A stretch of DNA of 64,000 bases from Kocuria rosea subsp. polaris (lineage in GTDB: Bacteria > Actinomycetota > Actinomycetes > Actinomycetales > Micrococcaceae), in contig MLDA01000014.1 in assembly GCA_023896275.1 (NCBI GenBank), positions 1 to 64,000 of the forward strand, given 5' to 3'. Within the stretch, counting starts at the first letter, position 1. Every line of letters starts with the position of its first letter. Both the position numbers and the translations under genes were made by a program. The notes beneath the pieces were generated by a model. The model was not told the origin of the DNA. It did no database searches and saw nothing but the letters and a program-made list of their open reading frames with translations. Shown here piece by piece: positions 27,436 to 35,100 of the stretch.

Positions 27436-27479
27436 CTGGAACTCGGCGGGAACCTTGATGGTTCCTAGCCGAGTTCCAG
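27436..27479. terminator. bidirectional terminator reaching into the DUF6459 gene end
   Basis: A perfect 12-bp outer stem (27436-27447 with 27468-27479), an inner 6-bp stem (27449-27454 with 27460-27465) and a 5-nt loop. It lies between secA and the converging gene. The right arm includes the last codons and the stop codon (27465-27467) of the DUF6459 gene. Confidence 0.75.
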
Positions 27480-28154
27480 TGCGTTAACCCGCCATTGACC
27501 CCGGCGTCGCTCCAGACGAAGCGCCGCCGCCCGGATGCGGTCGTTGCACTGGACGGTCACGGTCGCTTCGTAAACGTCGTCCGAAATCCTGCAGAGGCGC
27601 GAGCGGCGGACCGTCGTCGTACGCTTCACGCGTGACGTCGACTGAGCGCCTGCCAGCGACAACGAGACCCGCTCGCGCAGGCGCTCCATGGCGGGCAAGT
27701 CGAGCCAGCGGTTCATTTGCGTCAGTGAGCGGGTGCCGCTGAGGACTTCGAAGGCGCACTGGCCAACAACCCGTGCGATGTGCGAGACCTCGCGGTACTC
27801 GGCCGTCAGCCGGCGCTTGAGTCGTTCAGCGGCGAGGGCATCCGCGTCAGGAGGCCAGGACGCGGGGCGCTCGGTGCCTGCGTCGGTGGACTTCTGGTCG
27901 GCGCTCCCACGCTCGTCGGAACGACGAGCCGGGAACCGCATGACGGGAGCCGAGGATTCGCTATCGGTCGCGAAGAGGTCGCTGAATCGGCGCACCGGCT
28001 GCTCTGACTCCGCCGACCGGCGGCGGATCTCGGAAAGTCGGATGACGCGCAGCGAGTTCTGGTCGTTGGAGCCCGCGAGCAGCTCCGGCTGGGCGCGAGC
28101 GTCCTGAGCACGGTCGGGGTGCAGCGGATCTTCGTTGTTTGCCAGGGCAGTCAT
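27465..28154 (-). CDS. DUF6459 (Rv3235-type) protein
   Basis: 229 aa, function unknown. A long hydrophilic N-terminus (1-120) rich in Arg, Ser and Asp is followed by a conserved C-terminal domain (about 125-229) with VVGQCAFEVLSGTRSLTQMNRWL and VQCNDRIRAAALRLERRRGQWRVNALELG. The latter resembles a small alpha+beta fold like those of accessory Sec proteins, but this is only an impression. Start ATG 28154 has AGGAG 5 nt upstream. It sits 41 nt downstream of the LysM protein gene on the same strand, probably co-transcribed with it. Linkage to secA is conserved in actinobacteria. Confidence 0.8.
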   Translation of the reverse strand: MTALANNEDPLHPDRAQDARAQPELLAGSNDQNSLRVIRLSEIRRRSAESEQPVRRFSDLFATDSESSAPVMRFPARRSDERGSADQKSTDAGTERPASWPPDADALAAERLKRRLTAEYREVSHIARVVGQCAFEVLSGTRSLTQMNRWLDLPAMERLRERVSLSLAGAQSTSRVKRTTTVRRSRLCRISDDVYEATVTVQCNDRIRAAALRLERRRGQWRVNALELG

Positions 28155-28195
28155 GATGTCTCCTCTGAAGTGCGTCGAGTGCGAATGCGGTGCTT

Positions 28196-29146
28196 TTAGG
28201 AAAAGGGGGTGTCCGTCGGGGGAGTGAGGACCGAACCGACCGTCAGGTGATCGGGGTCTGGCCCGATAACGTCGCGGTTCGCGTCGTACCAGCGGGGCCA
28301 TTCAGCGGCGATCTCGGCGCTCGTGGCCTCCGGCCCGAGTGCGGTGGCGGCGATGCTCCACAAGGTGTCTCCCGCAGCGACGACGGTCTCATCGCTCTCT
28401 GGTCGGGTCGAGCCGAGGACGCGGTCGATCGCCGGAGCGGTGCGCCCGGGGGTCCAGGCGGGCGACGGTGCTCGCTCTCCGGGCTGTTCCACCTCAGCGG
28501 AGACCGGAGCCGCTGCCTCCGCTAGCTGGGTCGTGTCGAGGACGCGGTCCAACTGGGGGCCTGAGAGGGAGGGGCTCCACGCCGGCGACGGCACGTCGTC
28601 TGGCTGGACCGCTGACCAGAGGGGAGACGGTGCCGCCTCGGCGGTCACGGTCCGGTCATCGTGGGCGGGGGAAGCGGGAAGGCCGGCGGCGAAAGCCCCC
28701 GGTGCTGCGATGAGCTGCACACCCAGCACAGCGGTGGCCACCCGGCGCATGTAGGCCGGCGACCAGCGACCAACGAGCCGCGCGGCCCGCGGCTTGTGGA
28801 GGCGCAGGAGGAGGGCGCCGGAGAACGCCGCAGTCATCGACAGCGCCCACCACAGCAGCGTGAGGATGCCGATGGCGCAGAAGGCCAGCGCCAGCACGTT
28901 CTCCAGCTGGCCGAGGCTGCGGGGCACGGCATGCGCGGCGATCCGGTCGAGGTCGAAGCCGCCACCCACCTGGTGTTGCCAGATGAGAACCCCGGCCCCG
29001 GCGACGAGGGCGCCCAGCAGGAGCAAGCAGACGGTCAGGGCGGCGTCTGCCGGGGACACGCTGGCCCTCCCCGAGGCTTCCTGCATCGGGCGCTGCTCGT
29101 GCCCCGGCGTCAGGGATCGTTGCGCGGCCCCTCCAGTTCCCCTCAT
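28196..29146 (-). CDS. LysM-domain membrane protein
   Basis: 316 aa from ATG 29146, which has GGGAG 5 nt upstream; ATG 29158 (four residues longer) is the alternative. Two membrane helices lie near residues 35-57 and 81-108, followed by a third hydrophobic segment (about 135-155, VATAVLGVQLIAAPGAFAAG). A Pro/Ala-rich outer region contains repeats of the type PAWSPSLSGPQLDRVLDT / PAWTPGRTAPAIDRVLGS. A C-terminal LysM-like domain (about 258-312, VVAAGDTLWSIAATALG) should bind peptidoglycan. Function unknown; likely co-transcribed with the DUF6459 gene and divergent from the 180-aa gene at 29343. Confidence 0.8.
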   Translation of the reverse strand: MRGTGGAAQRSLTPGHEQRPMQEASGRASVSPADAALTVCLLLLGALVAGAGVLIWQHQVGGGFDLDRIAAHAVPRSLGQLENVLALAFCAIGILTLLWWALSMTAAFSGALLLRLHKPRAARLVGRWSPAYMRRVATAVLGVQLIAAPGAFAAGLPASPAHDDRTVTAEAAPSPLWSAVQPDDVPSPAWSPSLSGPQLDRVLDTTQLAEAAAPVSAEVEQPGERAPSPAWTPGRTAPAIDRVLGSTRPESDETVVAAGDTLWSIAATALGPEATSAEIAAEWPRWYDANRDVIGPDPDHLTVGSVLTPPTDTPFS

Positions 29147-29201
29147 ACGTACTCCCATAGCTCATCCACCGGAACCGGCGGCCCGCATCCAAATCTTGCG
29201 T

Positions 29202-29218
29202 TTTGGTGCTGTTTGGTG
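29202..29218 (+). repeat. 10-nt-spaced direct repeat in an A+T-rich island
   Basis: TTTGGTG occurs at 29202-29208 and 29212-29218, inside an unusually A+T-rich stretch (about 29190-29262) between the divergent LysM and 180-aa genes. The repeats would lie on one face of the helix. Confidence 0.5.
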
Positions 29219-29330
29219 TTTTTACAATCTTTATGTTTGCAGGTTAGATCTATCCTGTCCAGAGCTGACGTAGCAATTCCGACGCACGCGAGGGGTATCG
29301 ACGGCCTCGTCCGGGGGCTGATCAGGCATC

Positions 29331-29336
29331 TAAGGT
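29331..29336 (+). promoter_or_regulatory. -10 box, leaderless type
   Basis: TAAGGT, 6 nt before the ATG at 29343, without a Shine-Dalgarno. Confidence 0.5.
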
Positions 29337-29342
29337 GGACGT

Positions 29343-29885
29343 ATGCGGTGGGAAACTCTTTTTGCAGATCTTGAAGCTCAGCTCAACGGTGAGACTGCGC
29401 GCGGTCGGACCGCCGAGATCCAGGAGATGGTCAGCTATGAGCGTTCGCAGGTTCCGATGGCGGGCCGCCTTGTCGCCTGGGTGGGGCAGGAAGTCGACCT
29501 CGTCACCTTGGGCGGGCAGCGGTTTTCAGGCGTCCTGCGCACGTCGGGTTCCGGCTGGGTGGCGCTCCAGTCCGGCGCGCTTGAGTACATCGTGTTCACG
29601 GGGGCCATCCGTTCCATTGAAGGGCGCGGCCAGCGAGTCGGCTCGACCGACCGAGCCCGCATCAGTTTGCGTCTGGCCCTGCGAGCGATTGCTCGCGACC
29701 GGTCGGCAGTGACGATTTTCGCTACGGACGGCGAGGTGGCTGCGACGGGCACGATCGACTACGTGGGCACGGACTTCCTGCAGGTCGCCGTCCATGCGCC
29801 GGGGGAGCTGCCGGAACGAGGCGCCATCACGGCCCGTCAGGTCCTGCCACTCGCCGCTGTGGCGGTCATCCAGCGAAGGTCCTGA
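29343..29885 (+). CDS. conserved actinobacterial protein with two Sm-like segments
   Basis: 180 aa, function unknown. The opening MRWETLFADLEAQL is the hallmark of a conserved actinobacterial family sometimes mislabelled as a Fis-type regulator; no Fis helix-turn-helix is visible. After a helical N-terminus (1-40), residues about 41-92 (GRLVAWVGQEVDLVTLGGQRFSG...AIRSIEG) and about 119-178 (SAVTIFATDGEVAATGTIDYVG...VAVIQRRS) both follow the strand pattern of Sm/Lsm barrels. That is my reading from pattern only. No signal peptide or membrane helix. Its neighbours are the SAF and CpaE-like genes. Confidence 0.75.
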   Translation: MRWETLFADLEAQLNGETARGRTAEIQEMVSYERSQVPMAGRLVAWVGQEVDLVTLGGQRFSGVLRTSGSGWVALQSGALEYIVFTGAIRSIEGRGQRVGSTDRARISLRLALRAIARDRSAVTIFATDGEVAATGTIDYVGTDFLQVAVHAPGELPERGAITARQVLPLAAVAVIQRRS

Positions 29886-29898
29886 AGAGGAGACCGGG

Positions 29899-29924
29899 TT
29901 ATCCACAAAAATGACATACATGTC
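29899..29924 (+). promoter_or_regulatory. DnaA-box consensus plus inverted repeat
   Basis: TTATCCACA (29899-29907) is a perfect DnaA-box consensus. GACAT-AC-ATGTC (29913-29924) is an inverted repeat just downstream. Both lie in the 130-nt gap before the SAF-CpaE-like operon. Confidence 0.5.
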
Positions 29925-30015
29925 GCAGCCTGATACATCTCATGCCTAGGGTTAACCCGACAGCCGAGCGACCAGTGCACAGGACCTGGGGGCTGAAGCG
30001 AGAGAAGGAAGACGC

Positions 30016-30672
30016 GTGAGCGCAGAAGGCACAACGGCCCAGACCGAGACGAAACGACTGCAGCGACCTGGCTGGCGCGATCCTCGGCTGATCATCGGGC
30101 TGTTGCTGGTCGTCGCCTCCATCGCGGGCGTGGTCGGACTCGTGACCGCGCTGGATCGGACCGTCAGCGTCTACGCGGCGAAGGATGATCTCACGGTGGG
30201 GGAGCGGATCAGCGTTGACGACCTGTCCGTCGTTGAGGTGCGCGTCGACGGCATCGAGAACCTGTATGTTTCTGCCAACGAACAGCTCAAGAGCGGCACC
30301 CGGGCCTCGGCTTTCGTCAAGGCAGGCGAGCTCGTTCCGGCGCGTGCCATCGTCGGCACCGACCAGCAGGGCCGCAAGCCGGTCTCGGTCCCCGTTGCCG
30401 GTGCGATCTCCAACGCCATCAGTGTCGGTGGGCACGTGGACGTCTGGTCGGCTGCGCCTGCTGGAACCGGCAACAACTTCTCCGATCCGGAGCGGATCCT
30501 CGAACGAGTCGAGGTCGCCACCGTGTCGGACATCCAGTCAGGATTCGGTGGGACCAGCGGTACCAATCTCGAACTGCTCGTGACTGACGACGAGCTTCCC
30601 GCCCTCCTGGGGGCGCTGGCGAACGATTCGAAGATCACCGTCGTGTACACCGCTGTCGGAGGTGACGAGTGA
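30016..30672 (+). CDS. SAF-domain (CpaB-like) membrane protein
   Basis: 218 aa. One N-terminal membrane helix (about 25-46), then a SAF domain (about 55-125: VYAAKDDLTVGERISVDDLSV ... FVKAGELVPARAIV) and a C-terminal CpaB-like segment. CpaB/RcpC proteins support Flp pilus assembly; this SAF protein is shorter and no pilin, TadA ATPase or prepilin peptidase is nearby. GTG start with GAAGGAAG upstream. It overlaps the CpaE-like gene by 4 nt. Confidence 0.85.
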   Translation: MSAEGTTAQTETKRLQRPGWRDPRLIIGLLLVVASIAGVVGLVTALDRTVSVYAAKDDLTVGERISVDDLSVVEVRVDGIENLYVSANEQLKSGTRASAFVKAGELVPARAIVGTDQQGRKPVSVPVAGAISNAISVGGHVDVWSAAPAGTGNNFSDPERILERVEVATVSDIQSGFGGTSGTNLELLVTDDELPALLGALANDSKITVVYTAVGGDE

Positions 30673-31931
30673 ACGTCTCACTGGTCGTCTGGGGCGACAC
30701 CCTCGGCGTCAGTGACGGGATCGAGGGCATCCGTGGCCCCGTTACGGTGGCACGGCAGTGCGAGGACATCCTGGAGACGATTGCCCTGGTGGAATCCGGT
30801 CTCGCCGACGCCGTCCTGCTCGCAGGGCCATCGCCCGATATCGACGCTCACGTCGCCGACGCACTACTCGAGCGTGGCGCCGTCGTCGTGGCTCTCGCCG
30901 ACGACCCGGGTGAGCGTGCACGGCTGCGCGACCTCGGGGTGACGGGTGAGTCGGCCACCGCCTCGCCGCAGGCACTGGCCGATCTCTTCGAACTGAGCAT
31001 GTCGACGGCGCCTGAACCCTCCACCGGGCTCCGTCGTGGACCGGACCCAACGGTGGAACCCGCCACCGAACCATCCTCGGGTCAGGTCATCGCGGTGTGG
31101 GGGCCGACCGGCGCGCCCGGCCGGACCACCTTCGCGGTCAACTACGCGGTGGAGTCCGCGCTCGCGGGTTCAGCGGTCGCGCTCGTCGATGCTGACACGT
31201 TCGGCGCCAGCGTCTCTGTCCACCTCGGCCTCATGGAGGAGTCCGCCGGTATCGCCCAGCTCTGTCGCCTCTCCGATCAAGGTGTGCTGGATCGCGCCAG
31301 CTTCGAGCGGGCCTGCCCGGTCCTCCCCGTCGCTGGAGCGCGCATCCGCGTGGCGACGGGGCTGCCTCGCCCGCAGCGCTGGCCGGAGCTACGGAAGTCT
31401 TCGCTCGAGCGAGTACTCAGCTACCTGCGAACGGTCGTGGACGTGATCGTCGTGGACGTCGCGGCATTCCTCGAACAGGACGAGGAGCTGTCATTCGATA
31501 CCGCCGCTCCGCAGCGGAACGCCGCGACGTTGGCCGTGCTGGAGAACGCAGACGAGGTGATTGCGGTCGGACAGGCGGATGCCGTGGGCGTGCCGCGGAT
31601 GATCAAGGCGCTCGAGCAGTTGTCGGAGCTGCTGCCTGATCAGCTGCCACGGGTGATCTTCAACAAGATGTCCCGGTCCGCGCTGGGGCCCAACCCGGAG
31701 CGTCAGCTTCGCGAAACGTGGGAGCGCTTCGGGCCGCGGACGCCGATCAGGGGATACCTTCCCTGGGACGCCGAGTCGACGGCGGCAGCGCTGCTGAAGG
31801 GAAACGCGTTCGCGGAGTCGAGCCCTGACGCCGATCTGCGCGTAGCCATCGCCCGCCTGGCCGGCAACGATGTGACCCCGCGACGGAACCTCTTCTCGCG
31901 TCGTCGTGGTGGTGGTGTGCCGCAGGGGTAA
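30669..31931 (+). CDS. CpaE/MinD-like ATPase with altered P-loop
   Basis: 420 aa. An N-terminal receiver-like segment (1-110) lacks a clear phospho-Asp pocket. A linker (115-135) leads to a MinD/ParA-type domain whose P-loop reads GAPGRTT (148-154): the catalytic Lys is Arg152 and the MinD signature Lys is absent. A Walker-B-like VIVVDVA lies at about 257-263, and FNKMSRSALG and RGYLPWD are typical of CpaE relatives. The GTG start overlaps the SAF gene stop. It may act in polar localisation or secretion rather than classical pilus assembly. The C-terminus is basic (RRNLFSRRRGG). Confidence 0.85.
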   Translation: MNVSLVVWGDTLGVSDGIEGIRGPVTVARQCEDILETIALVESGLADAVLLAGPSPDIDAHVADALLERGAVVVALADDPGERARLRDLGVTGESATASPQALADLFELSMSTAPEPSTGLRRGPDPTVEPATEPSSGQVIAVWGPTGAPGRTTFAVNYAVESALAGSAVALVDADTFGASVSVHLGLMEESAGIAQLCRLSDQGVLDRASFERACPVLPVAGARIRVATGLPRPQRWPELRKSSLERVLSYLRTVVDVIVVDVAAFLEQDEELSFDTAAPQRNAATLAVLENADEVIAVGQADAVGVPRMIKALEQLSELLPDQLPRVIFNKMSRSALGPNPERQLRETWERFGPRTPIRGYLPWDAESTAAALLKGNAFAESSPDADLRVAIARLAGNDVTPRRNLFSRRRGGGVPQG

Positions 31932-31942
31932 AGCGGACGAGA

Positions 31943-31948
31943 TAGGCT
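31943..31948 (+). promoter_or_regulatory. putative -10 box upstream of gdh
   Basis: TAGGCT, just after the CpaE-like stop codon. It lies 6 nt before an ATG (31955) that opens a 54-codon frame and 53 nt before the gdh start. Confidence 0.5.
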
Positions 31949-31954
31949 GGACCC

Positions 31955-32119
31955 ATGTCGCGAAGACGCGGCAGAAATGTCTTGACATGGAGGCCTAAAT
32001 TATGTCGACGGGGTCCAGCATGGCCGATCGGTTCATCGCTGACACACTCGCTCCCTCATTCGCCGAGTCCTACTATGGGCACCTCGCCCAAGAGGACGCC
32101 GAGAACTACAATGACGTAG
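31955..32119 (+). CDS. possible leaderless upstream ORF overlapping gdh
   Basis: 54 aa, Arg/Pro/Ser-rich (MSRRRGRNVLTWRPKL...), with its ATG 6 nt after a TAGGCT box in the same arrangement as real leaderless starts in this window. It overlaps the first 118 nt of gdh in another frame. It may be translated and affect gdh expression, or the ATG may be coincidental; no relative is known to me. Confidence 0.25.
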   Translation: MSRRRGRNVLTWRPKLCRRGPAWPIGSSLTHSLPHSPSPTMGTSPKRTPRTTMT

Positions 32120-35100
32120 ATCTCGATCAGCGCGTTGAGACCCATCTCCGACTCGGGTTCGAACGCCAGCCCGACCAGGCGCTCGTGGCCACGAGAAACG
32201 ACGACGGTAGAACCGTCGTCTACGTCGTCACGGACGATATGCCGTTCTTGGTCGATTCGGTCGTCGCCGAGATCGTCCGGCAGAAGTACGCGATTTCGCT
32301 GGTCACGCACCCGACGTTTGTCGTCCAGCGCGATCACTCGACCGGTCAACTGACCAACGTCGATCCGATTTCGACGGTTGCGCCGATTTCCAGCGGCGAC
32401 ACGGCCACGCTGCCAAGCATGGCCCAGTTCCTCCAGAACGCTGACGCCGACACCAAGATCGAATCCTGGATCGCCGTGCAGCTCTCCGACGAGAAGACCG
32501 AAGAAGAGTGCGACGAGATCGTCGCCGGTGTCCAAGCGGCCCTCGCCGATGTCCGCGTTTCCGTGGATGACTGGCAGCTCATGCGCAACAAGGTGCAGGA
32601 GATCGTTGCCGACCTCGAAGCGAAGCGCGCCATGATCAACGTGGACGGGCTCGATGAGGCGGCGGACCTGCTTCGCTGGCTCGACAACGGGCACTTCACG
32701 TTCTTGGGCTACCGCGAGTACGACCTGATCCGGTCCGACGGCGAAGACGCCCTCGAGATCCAACTCGACAGCAGCCTCGGGCTGATGCGCCGGAGCAACC
32801 CGGATTCGACGCTGCAGCAGCTGAATTCGCTGGGCCGTGCCCACGCACGGGAACGGTCGCCGCTCGTCATCACGAAGGCCAACCGGCGCTCGCGCGTGGA
32901 CCGCAGCGTCTACCTCGATTACATCGGTGTGAAGTCCTTCGACGACCAGGGGAACGTGACCGGCGAACGCCGTTTCATCGGTCTATTCGCCTCGAGCGCC
33001 TACATTCGATCGGTGCGGGACATCCCCGTGGTTCGGAAGAAGGTGGACGCCGTGCGCCGCCGGGCTGGCTTCACCGCCCAGTCTCACTCCGGCAAGGACC
33101 TCGTCGCCATCCTCGAGGCGTACCCTCGGGACGAGCTCTTCCAGATCGAGGTCGACGACCTCTACGAGACCGTCATGGGCATCCTGAAGCTCCAGGAGCG
33201 CCGCGTGACGCGGGTCTTCCTGCGCCCGGACACCTACGGGCGGTTCATGTCCGCGCTCGTGTTCGTCCCGCGCGACCGCTACACGACCAACGTTCGGCGT
33301 CGCATCGAGGACGAGCTGCAGGAGACGTTCAACTCGGAGTCCCTCGACTTTGAAGTGCACATGAGCGAATCGGCGCTGGTGCGCGTCTTCTTCCGCATCC
33401 GCCTGCCCAAGGGCGGCGAGGTCCCAGACGTCGACCGCAAGCAGTTGGAGAAGCGGCTCGTCCGTGCCGTCAGGTCCTGGCCAGAAGGCGTCTCCCAGGT
33501 ACTGGCCGAGCGCCACCCGGACGAGGCCAAGGGGCTCATCCAGCAGTGGGCTGCGGCCTTCCCGGCGGCCTACCGAGTCGCCTTCGAGGTCGAGGACGCG
33601 CTGGACGACATTGCGGAGTTCACCCTCCTCGAATCGCCGGATCACCGCGGCCCGGTCGTGCGGATCCGCCCGGCCACCGCCGAGGAGGCTACACGCGGCT
33701 TGACCGCCCGCTTGAAGATTTACGTCGACGCGACAATGTCGCTGAGCCGGATCCTTCCCGTGCTGACCAATCAGGGGCTGGAGGTCATCGACGAGACCCC
33801 TTACGTCATCCGTCGCGCCGACTCCACGGAGCTCTACCTGTACGTGTTCGGCCTCCGATTCCCGACGGGCGGAGACGCGTCCGAGGCGTACGACCTGCTC
33901 GGCGAGGCGTACCGCGCCGTCGCCCTAGGCCTCGCCGAGACGGATGGCTTCGATCGCCTCATCCTGGCTCAGCACATGACGTGGCGCCAGGTCAGCATCC
34001 TGCGCGCCTACGCCAAGTACCTGCGTCAGCTTGGCAACTCCAACTCGTACGAGTTCATGGGGGACACCTTGCTGGCCAACCCGGACGTGTCCCGGGCGCT
34101 GATCGACCTGTTCGACGCGACGTTCCGACCGGACCTGGCCGACGCCGAACGAGACGCCGCCGTGGACGCGGCGCAGACTGCCCTCGCCACGGGTCTCGAA
34201 CAGGTAGCGACGCTGGACGCCGACCGCCTGCTGCGCCGCTTCCAGAACGTCATCGCCGCGACGCTCAGAACGAATTACTATGCTCAGGGCTCCGATGCGT
34301 TGGCCTTCAAACTCAGTCCGGAGGATATCGAAGGCGCCCCCTTCCCCCGCCCGAAGTACGAAATCTGGGTCTACGCGCCGAGCGTTGAGGGCGTGCACCT
34401 GCGGTTCGGCGCGGTTGCCCGCGGCGGGCTTCGCTGGTCGGATCGTCGTGAAGACTTCCGTACGGAAGTGCTCGGCCTCGTCAAGGCCCAGGTGAGCAAG
34501 AATGCCGTCATTGTGCCGGACGGCGCCAAGGGAGGCTTCTACGCGAAGCAGTTGCCGGACCCTGCACTCGATCGCGGTGCCTGGTTCGAGGCGGGCAAGG
34601 CCGCATACCGCGTGTTCATCCGGTCGCTGCTGTCGGTGACGGACAACCTTGACATCGCACCGGACGGGACGCAGACGGTGATCCCCCCGGCCGACGTCGT
34701 GCGTCTGGACGGAGACGATACCTACCTCGTCGTCGCCGCCGACAAGGGAACGGCGACGTTCTCGGACATTGCCAACGAAATCTCGCTCGAGGTCGGACAC
34801 TGGCTCGGTGACGCTTTCGCCTCCGGCGGGTCCGTGGGCTACGACCACAAGGCCATGGGCATCACGGCGCGTGGCGCCTGGGAGTCAGTCAAGAGCCACT
34901 TCATGGAACTGGACCTCGACACCCAGTCGGAGGACTTCACGGTCGCCGGCGTCGGGGACATGAGCGGGGACGTCTTCGGCAACGGCATGTTGCTCTCGCG
35001 CCATATTCGCCTCGTCGCGGCCTTCGACCATCGGCACATCTTCCTGGATCCTGCGCCGGTCGCGGCCACCTCGTTCGAGGAACGCCAACGGCTGTTCAGG

